DNA of 64,000 nt from Copromyces sp. CBS 386.78. Taxonomy: Eukaryota > Ascomycota > Sordariomycetes > Sordariales > Sordariaceae. Location of the stretch: assembly GCA_030685235.1 (NCBI GenBank), contig MU839123.1, positions 266,131 through 330,130 of the forward strand, in the 5' to 3' direction. The notes below the pieces were generated by a model, which searched no databases, was not told where the DNA came from, and saw only the letters and a list, made by a program, of their open reading frames with translations. Shown here in pieces: positions 21,301 through 34,400 of the stretch. The position numbers were made by a program, and so were the translations under genes. Position 1 is the stretch's first letter, and every line of letters begins with the position of its first letter.

Positions 21301-23247
21301 TCGCCCTATTCCTGCTGCTACGTTTTGTGGTATCATTGGATGGGTGTTGTTTGTTGGAGGCATTATGGACCATGCTGCCTCAACTTTCGGTTTTTGCATG
21401 AACGACCGGTCAAATGGAGCGATGCTTTTTCCCCCGCCAGCGCAGCGTCAAAGCTCCTATTCTTTCTGGGAAGCATTTTCTCTCATGTTGCGTACTCTAT
21501 ATGTGGATATGCGTGTGAGTGTCCGTCGTCGTCTTGCTTGTGGTCTCGCTTGGGCCTACCAAGTTCAGCACAGGTCGGTTCCAGGCAAGAAGAACGTGTG
21601 TACTTGTACTTGGATGAGGGTCGACAAACCGTGTCTGGGGGCCCCGACACGACTTTGTTGTGCGATGTATAATACAGTCTATGTGTGTGCCGGGGTGGTG
21701 GAAGGGTTACTTTTGCTATGGGAAAAGGTATGCAAACCGATTCGACGCCCGGCCTCTTCAACCGGCTTCACTGCAACTTTGACATGGGTTTTCTTGTTTT
21801 GTGATGGGTTGACTGATTCGTACGACGAACAAGGCATGAACCATCCGGGGGTTACATTCAATGTGTTTACGAGAGCATGGTCACTCCCATCTCACAAATT
21901 AGGCGGGAACGACGACACGATTGCAGGGCACCATGTTGGTTAACCGGGCTGTCAGAACCACTTTTTCTGAACTCCAGATTTCCGTTCCCGTGGGCGGCAG
22001 AGTGCAATCCGTGGGAAGCGTCCTCGGTCGAGGGCCCTGGGGAAGTGTAAGGATCCTATGAGATGGTGTATGATAGCCATGGCATGCAGTCTTGTTGTCC
22101 CAATTCTCACAAATCTCGTCGTCTAGTCAAGAGTGTCCAGACCGGTGGTCATGTCCGTCTCCAGAAATAAGTGACGTAGTATTAGGTGGTTGAGGGTATG
22201 CTCCCTTTAACCCGTAGTATCATGGCAAAATTACCCAAGCAGTGCATGTGATTGATGTTGGACGAACGCATTGGTAAGACTTCTGGCAGCTTATGAGTCT
22301 TTGGGAAGTGCCGTCTGTCTTTCCACTTTCGGACTTGTTCGTCCAATGTCCCAAAGACTACGGTCCTGTTTCATCTGGAGATTGTGTCTCTGGGCGCTAC
22401 TCGATGGTGTTGATACATAATGTTCCTTATTAAGGGGCAGCGCAATACTCCTGCAATGCCCTGGGACGGGAGAGGTTGAGGATGAGGTCGTCGTCAACGA
22501 CCGGTCCGCACAGACCCCTTGGCTGTAGTAGTTATTGGGCGATTTTCCAGAGACGAACAGGCTTCTAGAAGATGTTTCAAAGTTGGATGTGACATTCGAT
22601 GACTTCGGTTTTATCCGATGGCCTTTCCATGTGAAAGAGTTTTGATTCTTGGGTAACTGCCCGTCTTTGAGCATGCAACCGAAGAGTCGCTCTTTCTCTT
22701 TATCAATGCTCGGGATCACACCCGCTTTAGCGTGTTTGATGGAAAGGTGTAAAGAGGGAAGGAACAACGCATGAGCTGGCCTGTGTCATTCAATTTATGC
22801 GAGTGTGATTGCTTGATTTGCTGCGAAAATGAATAATCATGACCATGATCCAAGGAGAGGAGTAAGTAGTTCTGGATGGCGTAACAACAATGAATTTAGA
22901 TGGAGTATGTGTCGGACAGCTACTAGTGCCAACGGTATGAGCCATCATCTTGTGGGTGGAAACGTGGTAGCTGGATTGCGACAGGTCATACCTCTAACCA
23001 GGCGAACTATAGTATAACAGCTGATGTATCAGATGGAGAGGAAAACATCATAACTGCCAATGAATTGACTCATAAAGTGGAAAACATGGGATTTGGTGAT
23101 GTCTTCTCGTGGAGGTCATTGGCGCAACAAATACGAGCACTATCGGGATTTCCCAACGGCCACGGAGTTTAGAGGAGTATATCGGTTTCAGCTGGTCATG
23201 GTTCGGAATTCGGTCGCTCTGTTCAAGGATCGGCAATGGCGTTCGTA

Positions 23248-23563
23248 CAATCTGGCCCTGGTATGTTTGTTAGTTTGGTACAAAAAACGCCCAGTTCCAC
23301 CTTTCGAACTAGAGAGTAAAAAAATATTCGGGCTTCGAGCGGATGGGTGCTATAGGAGACTGCCTTCTTATATCTTCCTATCCTGAAGGGCCTTGAGAAG
23401 AGACGGAAAGAGGCATGAGAGGCTTCTGTGGCGTTTTTTACCCTGGTCACAATGTTAGTGCCTTCAAACGAAAGCCAGAAAGAAGGCCAATGAGAGCTCA
23501 ATTTCTCCCCTGTTCGACCCATGTTCGAAGAACCAAACTAACAAACAAACCAGTCTTATATTG
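23248..23563. mobile_element. MITE-like element, copy 1
   Basis: A 316-base non-coding unit bounded by imperfect inverted repeats of about 30 bases. The left end reads CAATCTGGCCCTGGTATG then TTTGTTAG; the inverted right end reads CAATATAAGACTGGTTTG then TTTGTTAG. TA dinucleotides flank both ends (23246-23247 and 23564-23565), as for Tc1/mariner-type insertions. A second symmetric motif, AAAAAACGCC, lies just inside the left end and its complement inside the right half. A copy with matching termini lies at 36076-36350. No transposase is encoded. Ends are approximate because weak similarity continues a few bases outside. Confidence 0.7.
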
Positions 23564-23569
23564 TACTTT

Positions 23570-23610
23570 GCACGGCAAGCACAATTCGATCGGTATTGCG
23601 TTTGCCGTGC
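23570..23610. repeat. Hairpin next to MITE copy 1
   Basis: GCACGGCAA at 23570-23578 is perfectly complementary to TTGCCGTGC at 23602-23610, with a 23-base loop. A similar ACGGCAAG stretch follows the right end of MITE copy 2 (about 36357), so this may be part of a longer element terminus. Confidence 0.5.
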
Positions 23611-26600
23611 CCGTGAATCCACAAATCCAGGTCCGTAGTCCGGAAAAGCTCGATTCTCCAAAGTCCAGATGCGCTGTCGAGTAGTTGCCCACCGGAGATT
23701 CCCCCGAGTGAATTTGGCAAGACAAACGAGATTCTGAGATTCGCTTAACTTTCTCCGAATAGTTGCAACCCAATATCTGCGCAATCTGTTGTGTCTTGAA
23801 CGTTGGGCCGTCATTTAAGCAGGCTTGTTGGCATGCCAACAACGCAAGCTGCAAGCCGGATAGGCAATTACAAACTTGGGACCGAAACTTGAAGCAGTCA
23901 GCTGCGGCTTTGTGATGGAAACTCGATCGCATTGAGCGCATGACCGCAGCGCAAGGGCGAGAGGTAACCAAGCCCACCGTCATCCACAGAGGCAAAAAGC
24001 TAGGCAATGCGAGTCCACCGACAACGATGTTGAGGAAGGCATCTCCGGTAACAACGGAAACCTAAAAATCGAAGCGAAGTCGGAGCCAAACACAATATGC
24101 CGACCAACGGAGGAGGTCCGGGGTTGCCAGATCGGGTGGCTTCTGACAGGACTCGGCGGCATGAAATCGGGCGGCGATGTAGTCTAGTTGTAGTGTACGC
24201 CGAAGACATTGGTCGGTAATTATGGAGGTGCATGTATGTAAACATGAGCAGCCAATGGATCGGATCCCACATGAACTCAAAGCTGTGCGCCAGAGCTTCG
24301 TTTCTCAACGGCCGAACCTGACCGACCCCTTAAATCTCTTCTTCGCATGCACCCAAGACACGACAAGGTCAATTGCGCAGCAGAGAAAGGTCGAATTGCA
24401 GGCTTGTTGCAGCATGTACGCGTGGACGACTAGCAACCAAAAAAAGGAGATGGGTTTCTGAAAGAAAGTAAAATAGAACCTTGATGTCCGTGTCATTGAT
24501 TGCAGATTCGAGGTCGTCCACGTCATGGCAGCAACCAAACTAGTAACTCTCTTGATGAGTCTGCTCAGGCACGAAAGGAAAGCGGAAGGACCGAAGGAAA
24601 ACTAAAAGTAAACTCGGCTTTTCAAGCTTTCGGCCAATCATATTGCAAAGATGGTTAATCGTGACACGAACTTGGTGTGTACAGTACACGGTCCGTACGA
24701 GAACGAGGAAGGAGGTACCGGTACAGGACCGTTGCCCGGCTACCTAATCCTTGGGCCCAGGGCAACCCCGCCGCCATGTGCGCAAGCTCGATGGAGCACG
24801 CAAAGCTCAGCTAGCATCGAGGTACCGGTACGATGCTATCTTCGGTTAGTGGTTCCAGAAACGGGCTCCAAAACAACGACGGGCACCGCGTCTGATTTGC
24901 CCTTGTGTCGAATTCTGGAGTAATCGAACGAAGAGCCTTGTCGATACGACTCCAAAACAACGCAAAAGAGGACGCAACCCACCACAAGTTCCGACAGGGA
25001 TTTACCTCGCAGCAGTCCGGCAGAGCTGGGCCTCCGTTTGACGACATCCTTCGACGCCAGTGGACGCCGAGCAGGGGCGCCCCTGGACTCACGATGCCTT
25101 TAACTCGACGACATGGACCCCCCATCTTCACGCGCAATGCCTCATCATAACAGATACAACCGTGGTACAACCAGCCTGCAGCAAGCGCGGTATCGGTACC
25201 TCTTCCTACCTGCTTCTCTGCCTGCCCTCTCTGGTGCCCCGATACACCCAAAGCCGCCCACCGCTGTCCACCGCTGTCCACCGTCCGTCGTCCACCGCCA
25301 TAGTGGAGGTTCCAGGCCGCCGGAGCATTTCCCCCACCAACCATCATGGCCCATCATCTGTACTGCCGTTTCCCTGACGCCGCCATCGTCTATGCCGCCG
25401 CTGCTGTTCCTGCTGCAGGTCAAGCATGCCTGCCGTCCAAGTTCGTCGTGGCACAAATTTTCATATCCAAATGTTCGGTCGGTGGAGTTGGAGGCTAGTG
25501 AGCGAGCGGGATCTGGGCGAGTCTGGATCGAGGGTCGTTACCACAAGATCGGCTGTTGGTGGGAGGAGAAGTTAGGCACGGAAGCACCGTGGGCTGGGGT
25601 ATTGGAATGGCAGAATGGCCATCACTGTCGAGCCGTGAAATCGATATTGGTCCATATTTCCAGTTACCGCCGGCGCCGCCGCTCCTTGGTTGCCCCTGTG
25701 TTCCTCCTGCCTCGGCGAGTGCCGGGCGGTTGCCGACCAGCTGGAACCGAATCGGAAGCCCTTTGGCCTTGTCCTCCCACTTCCCTTTGGAGTTGCGCGG
25801 ATGGCCAATAATGAGGCCCGGACGGCATCGCTCTTTCACGGAGCCAGTGTGCTGTTTCTGATTCGCGACCCTTGTCAGTCCGAAAAGAATCGCTTTTCCA
25901 GATCAGTGGCGGCTGGCACTGAAACATACCCTTCCAGTCCCTCAAGTCCCAACTTGCGGCCCCGGGAACCTGTAGCATGACCCCGAACCAAGCATGGTCG
26001 ACAAGGTACCAAGGGACATGGTGAGGTTGTCTCAAAGATTCAAACAGAGGGCGGAGTTTTGTGGGAGCGAACATTGACGGAGCACAAGCCCCCCCCGCGT
26101 ACCTGCACACGAGCTCGCGCCACCAGCCCGGCCTCACTGGCCGCAGAGCGATAGGCAGGGAGTGGCAGTCATCTCCTGCGAGGCGTTACGCAGGAAATGC
26201 ATAGTGCTGGAGGTGTTCGTTCCTTAGTTCACGCTACGCATTGCTAGTATACCAGGGGATAGGTCCTCAATACCTGGTTGTACCTCCTTGTGTCCGGGCA
26301 CAACCTTGAAGCAACGACGATGACGGCGGATAGCGGACAACGGACACCAACACGGAGTCAGGTCGCCGAACCAGAAACCAATTGGCAGGACGATGGTCAT
26401 CTGCGAACGAACCAGGTCGGGCCAAACGGCTCGAACCGCTCAAAGGTGATCGGTTCGTTTGTTCATAACATGGCAATACGCAGCATCGGGAAGCTGGGAC
26501 GGGATGGTAAGGTTTCAGGGAACAGCACGCAAACCACAGAGTACCCTACAGGTACAAGTGAAGGTGTAGGTTCCCTGTCTTGCCTGGATCCCTCATGTTG

Positions 26601-29600
26601 TCCTGAAGCTTGTCAGTGGCCTGGAATAGCTCGCTGACAGAATGGTTCGTCTGGTTAAAAGTGACAGCTGCCACGCACCAAATTCCACACCACAACCCTA
26701 CCTACATGACATCTTATTAACTAGCACACTAGGCAGGGACATGTATGGACGGGTGCGATTTTCTGGTACTGCAACTACAGCATTGCAGTGGTTGCCCGGG
26801 ATGCCGATTACTTGGCTCTGTTTATGCTAAGCACAAACTGGGTCAGACAGACAGGACACGACACAGGGCATCCATGGTTCAGATCAGCGATCGACCTGCC
26901 CTCTGCCTCTAACTGCTACCCGGACTGGTTCCTGCAGTTCGAACAGTATTTCACGCTGTCTCCTTCCGAATCTGGCACTGACACCCAGAGCTTCCCGTTG
27001 GGCAGGTGCATTGCAGACCTTAACAGACTCTGCGTAGGTACTTGCCATGTACCTCAAACGAACCTGCCTAATGTCAGTGTCAACTGGACGTGAAACTTTT
27101 CTTTTCTTCTTCTCTTCAACTGACATCAGACAAGCTTCGAACTTTGCTTCTCTAAGACTCTAGTACTTACACTATTGCACATCATCATCTTGATTCGAAC
27201 TGAAATGTTTCCTACACCGGGTCAACCATACACGTCAGTCGTCTCTTGGCTGCGTGCTAGGTCTTCATAGGTGTCATCCCGGATACCAGTTTCTTCATCT
27301 TGCGCTAGAGGTACCATACCCGATACGGCTCTCCCTCAGCTCGAATGTCTTCCCCTAGGCTCGTCGGCCTACCCAACCACGTACAATCCTTACCTCTGGC
27401 GGTACACCAAGGCCAGCAATTCATCCCACCGGTTCCACCGGGCCCTTGCACATTCAACCTTCATCTGTCATTTTATTTTCCAAATCCCTACAAGCCCGGC
27501 TGCCACTGCCCTCCGAAGATAGGACACCACCTGAAGCCTGAAGGTGACTGGTGAAAACGATCCTGCCAGTGTGAATTTTTCGGACGACGTCAACGGTGTG
27601 GCAGGCCCCCTACCTCGCCATTCTGATACCCGAGATTCAAGGAAAGCTCCGAGCCGTCAAGTGTCGTAGAAAAGAAAACGGCAGCCGAGGAGGTAAAGGA
27701 AAAGAAAAAAAAGAAAAAGAAACGATACCGAGAGCAACGGAAGCGGGCTTCCGCAACCCACCTGCCCTAGGCCCAGATACAACAACACCACCACCACCAT
27801 CATCGTCAATTTTGGATAGATTCTGTCAGCAGTGCTGGTGTCAAACAGAACACAGAGTGGCTCTGATTGACTTTCTCCGTCACCACTCTGACACTTCTGT
27901 GAGAGATAGAACGAAAGTGAGATAGGAGCTGAGAAGAGACTGCGGCGGTCTCGTCACAGTCCAGCATCGGATTTCTCTCTAAGCAACATTACCACCGGCG
28001 TCCTCTTGGCATCAGCAACATCGTCCTTTGGCAATACTAGTCGGTTGAAGGATTGTGAGTTAGAAGTGTAATTCGGCCTTGCTGGAGTTATACTTGTTCC
28101 TCTCCGCGTCTTCGCCGTCATCGTCCCAAGGCTATCGACAGCGTCGAGATCAAGTATCAAAGTGAGCGTGTGGTCGAGTGTGGGTGGAAATTGAAGGAAT
28201 CACCTCGACAGCTAATAATACCCTTACGACTAATCATACGCGACTACGTTTGGCGGCACCGCTGGACATCCCCCAAGGCCTCGACGCACCCCAGCAAGTG
28301 GAAGACCCCCAACACACCCATCGCGACGTCAAGTCCCCAGACCAGCAGACCAGGCCCCAGGGCTACGTACCCTTCTCCTCGTAGACGGTCGGAGCTCGTC
28401 GAACGCCACGTCCCATCAGCCTGGGGTTCAGCCTCCCGTCTTCACAGATCCACAATCTCGATTCCCTGTCGGAGAGTCATCCGGCGCTGGCCGCGAAAGG
28501 GTCCTCTTTAAAGCCTCTTTGGGGTCGTTGCAGATCTCCCCGCCCTACCTGAGGAAGCTGGGCCCTACCCAGGCCCTACCTGGGGTTGCAGCCGTCTCCC
28601 GACATCACACTACAGTATTTTACCTTACTTCCGTCTACCGACACCCTCTCTTTCCCGTATGTCTTAGCCAAGAGTCGAACATCCACCTCTGGCACAGACA
28701 CCCCCAGGTACGTAGCCCGGCCACCGACCATCAAAGCGCTCGATTGGGGTGGAGCTTTTATCACTTTCCTGCTTCTTATCCTCTTCACTCACTCACTACG
28801 ACTATCAAGAAATTTCTTGGCCTTGACTGTAGCCAGTCCGTATATCAATATCGGCCATCACCCTCAAGACAGCGTCAATTTGTCCTCGGTCAACCAACAG
28901 CAACTGTCCTGACTTGGCACAGTTATCTGCCACCCACCCGGCAGTCTCAAGAGACACACTTTGTCTTTCAAGAGCCTGCGTTCGAAAAATTTTACCCGAC
29001 CAGGTCGCAAAATCAGCTCCGGCCGTGCCGTGCTTCAACCGTCAAAGCTGTGAAAACAAAGTTGTGCTCGGTCTTTTCGTATCGAGTCCCACTTCCCCAA
29101 ACTCGCTCGAGCCGTCTCGCCGTTGCCGCCAGTGGTTAAGCTACTAGGCGTCTCGTACGAGACTTAGCAAGACCTAACCCACGCTCGGCGCGCTGCCGCA
29201 GTCAACGAGAGCCCTGCTTCCGCCTGCTCCTACCATTCTTGGACGGTCGAGAAGCACGTTCTGCCACGGTCCAGGCCCGACCGCTTCACAAACGTCCGTT
29301 TGGCCCTCACCACCTGTACCGCAACCGGGCTAACATAGAGGCAAAGGTCTCAGCTCTCAGCGAGGCAGGTGTACGAGGATCACCTTGCAGCCCGCCTGCT
29401 CCTTCGACGCGGTCTTTGAGGACTGTGGTGCGCCAGGTTGATCGCAGAAAAAGGCGTGGCCAACGCCTCGACACCAAGGCATCTGGGATCTTCCTAGTTG
29501 ATCTCTGGCTCAACGGACAAGTCACCCACTTTGCCCACTCTTCTCACTATCACTGTTCACAAGCCTATTCGTCAAGTACTCTTCACCGTGACCGAATTCG

Positions 29601-30159
29601 CCATCCCCACTTTCGGAGCGCAGAGTTCACACGCGCTCCTTAGCGCTATCTCGAGTTCTTTCCTACGGGAGTGCCACTCGCCGAAGACCATATTCAACAG
29701 CGAAATCCTCTTTTCAAGCCTTTTTTTTTCGCATCTGCCGTTGTCTTCGGGAAAAGTTCACTCGTTCATTCAAAGAACGCAGCGCGATTAAAAGACGCTG
29801 CTATCGAGACGCCCCCACGGCCAACCTCGCTCGGGCTGACCTTCCGGTAGCACAAGAAACTCGTGTCAGAGAGTTTTAGATCCTGTTACATCCCTCCGAC
29901 ACCTCCGAAGCCACTATATATCGGCCTCCGAGCAACCGCAAAAATTGTTGCGCCTGGGATTTTTCGGTCCGCTTCGACAAGCCAACTCGAAAACCAAGCC
30001 TGGACCTTTGGCGTCGAAGCCCGATCGAAGCCGATTTGTGTGGCCGAAGCGCCGACCACCTCGCCTCTTCCTTAGATCGGTCCAGCTCCACTCTCAGCTG
30101 GACACCCGGTGAACACGCCGTCCCAATCGCTCGATCGAACCCCACGAGCTTTCGTTATC

Positions 30160-31444
30160 ATGGAGGACAATAGGGGCCAGAGGAGGCAGAATGAGCCGCC
30201 CATCCATGGCGCGTCCAATCCGCGATACCACCAATCGCTGCATGACTCGACGCAGCAGCGACGGTCTTTTGCTGGCGCGCAGGGGGAAAGGTACCGGGCT
30301 GCACCTCTCAGCTCTTCACCATCAGGAGCGGCCAGAGGAATGGGTGGTTCGGCTGGCTACAGCGGTTATTATCAAGAGCCCTCCGCGGCGGGATTCCCCA
30401 CAACCGCCATGCCTCAGGGCGCTATGAGTTATCACCACGGACCGTCTGATTATGGCCAGCCCGATACGCGACAGACTCAGGGTTTCGCCAGCGCCTACAA
30501 TCCAAATGCTCTGATGTACAACGTACCCCAAGGCGCTGGACCGCAGAGCACCACGGTATACGACACAAGCCAGCAGTTCCCTCAACGGCAACCGGCAACA
30601 CTGCAAATGATGGCGACTGATGTCACTGCCCCGTATTTTTCCAGCGAGCCAACAAACACGGCGGCAGCAACCGCTTTGCAGGCGCAGACAGGCGCTTCCA
30701 GCGCCCAGGTGTATGGGCAATCCAACATGCCAAGCTACTCGTCTGGTGGAATGACTGGGATGGGAGGTATGAATGCGCAGGCTACCTCAACCTCCGACGT
30801 CAGGATGGAGGACGATTATCCGGCGGGAGGAACCCTGGATCACGCTTACGCGTCTTATCAAACAGCGTTGAAGGAGATATTCCAAAACATACAGAACGGT
30901 GTTCTGGCCACGGCTAGTGACTCGCTCATTCGTGTCTCGGACTGGCTCTTGTCGCATGTGGCAGACCTAGGTAAGTTGAGGCGCTTCCAGAGTATCCAAA
31001 TTCGGGCAATGATTGGCATACTAACATGGCAAATATCGATAGGACTCACCTCAGACGATCAGAGTTTACACGGTGATAGAATCAAGCTGTGGAACGACTT
31101 CAATCACGCTTGGCTGGGTATTCTTCAGCGCCAAAAAGAAATGACAGAATCTGGCCAGCAGCCACAGCGCTCGCAGAGCGTAATCTCGACAGAAGGATTG
31201 AAAAAGATGGGGAAGGAGCTTATCAGATTGTGCGACTCGATTGAGCGCCATGGTCTCGTTGACTATCAATATGGCGTCTGGGAGGAACAAATCATTGAAA
31301 GTAAGTCACTCACCGCTGAGACACTAGAAAACTGAACAAGTTTGCTAATTTGGGGTAATAGTCCTGACGGAGTGCGTGAACATCTACGAACCAACGGAGT
31401 CATCCGGGGACGATGGCGCCGCCCCTGATTCACAGCGCCGCTAA
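30160..31444 (+). CDS. Unrecognised fungal protein with disordered N-terminus and helical C-terminal domain
   Basis: Three exons, 30160..30970, 31043..31300 and 31362..31444, give 383 residues. Introns have GTAAGT donors, CTAAC/CTAAT branch sites and TAG acceptors, and both joins keep phase. The start is the first ATG of the frame; the open frame continues upstream without another ATG. Residues 1-225 are Gln/Gly/Ser/Tyr/Met-rich and probably disordered (NPNALMYNVPQG, QMMATDVTAPYF). From about residue 235 a helical, better-ordered domain follows: ASYQTALKEIFQNIQNG, SLIRVSDWLLSHVADLGL, RIKLWNDFNHAWLGILQRQKEM, LKKMGKELIRLCDSIERHGLVDYQYGVWEEQIIEILTECV. I do not recognise the family and assign no function. 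The gene is isolated by 8.9 kb upstream and 11.4 kb downstream, a layout often seen for regulatory genes in these fungi (inference). Confidence 0.8.
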
Positions 31445-34400
31445 AGGAAGTCTTGTGACTTTTATTCACGCTCTGTCCAATCCGGTCATTGGAAGGCGAA
31501 CATTTTGACTCGACATGGCTTTTTCTATTTGGAAAGCATTGCTGTCTGTTCTGGATATCAGGCGTCACCAATTGTAATACCGTGTCGGTTTTTCCTTTTT
31601 CAAGTGTCTCGCGCTCCAGCGCAAGGAGTTGTGAAGTTGCTTTTGGTCCCAAGACCTGGAGTTGGTTGGACGTTGTGTGTATAATTGGTGTGGCTTACGT
31701 ATCAAGGCATGTTTTTCCCCGACTCGGCCCGGCGTTCAAAAGAAGAAAAAAACAAGGGATAGGGTGGTTTCTTGCTTTTGCACTAGATCATTGGAGGTTT
31801 TACGGTTTGGATAATGTGGGCGCATACTACGGTTCCCGCGAAGCGGACTGCGGAGATTCCCTGGGGAAATCGTGTCTTATCTTGGCTTCTCTTTAGAGAT
31901 GATGATAGACTGGCCCATTATTCTCCAGCTCCGTGCCGAGGTTGGATGTATCTGATGTACGATTGGGATGGTTTGGGCAAGAAGGGACGGGGGAATCTTG
32001 TGTGATGACCTACGACGGATGGCGGGGGAGGCTTACATGATCGAAGGCATGTCTCATCCAGAGAAGCCCAAGGGTATGGCCCTTGACACATTCTTCCCAT
32101 ATTCGGTACGGTGGATGGCAGGAGACATGGCGGCTGAGTGGATGGAGTTATTGGGGAATGCACCACCGTCGATGATTTATGTGTATAAATGCTATGGAGT
32201 GTACATTATTGGAAGTTTAATGGGAAAAAGAAAGGGGTTGGGATCTAACGAGAACTTGCGGCTGATTGGCACCATTTCCCTCACCCATCACCGATTTTTT
32301 TCACCATTTCTTTTTCTTTCAGCTAGCGAGAGAAGGGCATCTCCCGGTTCCCTTGTGAGTGCAGTGGGAACTCCGCGGGACGGAGAAAGCTTCATTCACG
32401 ATCGATCAGCACGAGAGAATTTAGTTGTTGCACCCCCTGATGCCACGATCCAATGATGGGGCAGCATGGGTTCAGGGGCTGTGGATGGGCGGACAAGGGC
32501 CTTTAGCTGACCCGGTCTGTTGGGTCGCTGTTGATTATCCCGACAGATTCGTCTCGAGCTGAAGACTTGTGTGCACAAAGATAGAACATGTACATGTGGC
32601 AACTTGGCACTTGGTGTTCTCACCATTTCTCGTCAAAGCTGTGAGGTCGACGGTGGTAAACTCTTTGCCGCTGCGAGATATGAAGAGAGTGGACATGGCG
32701 ATTAGCACGGTGTAGTAAACTCGTATGGGATTTTGCGTTAATTCCGATCGCGTCCTTACGTAACAACCCTGGCTCTTAACATGGCAGGCGCTTAGTGACA
32801 TTTCTTGCGGAGTCGGTGTGGTGTATGTGCGTGTCATGCCCGTGGACGTCTTTGCGCCTGCCAGAAGATGATGATGGCGGCGTCGGCATTGTTGACATTA
32901 GCAGCCCCAACACTCCCCTATAACGATGCGCTAAAAACGAGTTGATTGCACCCAGAGGGCAGGTTGCAGACCGCAAATCGTCCATGTACAGCTACATGTT
33001 GACGACAGTTGGCCTAGTTCAGTCTAGGTAGGTATGGTCCACTAGTTCTGCAAGACATCGCACATTCACAACACGCATTACGCTAGAATCTCCTCTCCGC
33101 CCATCCTCTTCCCGGCAGACGGGCGGTCGCATTGGGCATGTCGATGTGCACCAGATAGCCGACGTAACACGATCCCCCAAACCCCTCGACCAACTTCTCG
33201 GTTTTCCCACGCAACTGTATGCCTTGAACAAGATCGCCAACGCTACGAGAGCATCGCTACACACTATACAGCACTCCCGGATGGAAGAAGCATGCATACC
33301 GGTCGTAGTCCTCGACCCTCCCTTCATTGGTTCCATCACCCAGAGACCGAAACAGCCAACAGAATGACTGGAGGACCGGGAGGAAGAGTCAGAGGAGCAG
33401 AGCGATGGCCACAACAACAACAACAACAACAACGGGCAATGACGACGAAGCTTTGTGTTACCACGGACGGATGGCTGCAGAAAGTAGCTCAGCCCAACCA
33501 CCCCTGCCCAACAGGAGGTTCAAAGCCATCACAGAAAACCACCCACTCCCAACAATGCGGTTGACGGTGGGCAGTACGGGGCATGTGCAAGCTACGGGGT
33601 CGCTGGTACACGTATTTTACAAGAACGGAGCCCGGAGGAGTTCGTTTCGTTGGTTGGGACGGGAACTTGGCTTTCGGACCCTGGATCGCTGGATCTTGAG
33701 GCGCTACCACGATGGGACCAGACCGGGGGGGAAGATACACGATGGCCAGTACACGTAATTCACCAGCTAGATGGGGCCCCATCGTGATGCTGCAAGGCTG
33801 CTTTGCGTACCCACAGAAGGACAACAAAAGGAAGCAAAAGGGCCGGCCGAGATCTCCTAGGATCTCCAGCTACTGGACCAGGCTCCTCTGTCAGATGAAG
33901 CGGCTGTTGGCACGCACGTCCGTCACAGGCCGAAGCGGGACTGGGTCGCATGTAGTGTACGGTGCCTACACACCTGGCAAGCCCCCCTAGGCGGTCACAG
34001 TACATATGCCATCTCTCCCTCGATGTACCGTATTCAGGTGGAGATGGCTGACGCCGCGCAGCAGAGAAAACGGAGCTTCCCAAGTTGAAGGGTCTCGTGG
34101 AGAATGTCTCCATTCCCCCGGGCCGGAGAGGAGTCCGTAGGTTGACCATCTCGCAGCAACGGGGGACCACACTATTGGAAATTGCCATCCAGGAAGGATA
34201 GCAGATCCATCTTGATCGTGGTGGATACAAGAAGCGAGCCAGAACGAAAGCCCTGCTGCCTCTCCGTCCGTTCTTGGCACTTCTATACTCACTTCCTGGA
34301 CCACGGCATTGGGGCACCGTGACAGCCACGTTAACGCCCTGGGCGTCCTCAAGTCGGCGACTCCTACGGCTATCGGCGACGTATCGCAGCCACCTCGCTC

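Larger units (their letters stand above)
21301..30159. other. 8.9 kb gene desert upstream of the 30160 gene
   Basis: No frame here resembles a known protein family, and the longest open frames overlap equally long ones on the opposite strand. The stretch contains one MITE-like element (23248-23563), an adjacent hairpin, and three copies of the palindrome GTAYCGRTAC (24715, 24822, 25190). From about 27.6 kb the plus strand becomes C/T-rich, which is compatible with a long promoter and 5' leader of the gene at 30160. Non-coding transcripts cannot be excluded. Confidence 0.5.

Noticed and set aside
21064..21401. Readthrough C-terminus of uS9m
   Set aside because: Splicing 21064-21208 restores the universal uS9 C-terminal block, whereas the readthrough tail has no similarity to the family.
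25113..25811. 232-codon plus-strand frame in the desert
   Set aside because: Composition is irregular, with no domain and no conserved motif; opposite-strand frames of similar length overlap it.
28519..29139. 206-codon plus-strand frame upstream of the 30160 gene
   Set aside because: C/T-rich sequence produces it, with no family resemblance; more likely leader or promoter DNA.
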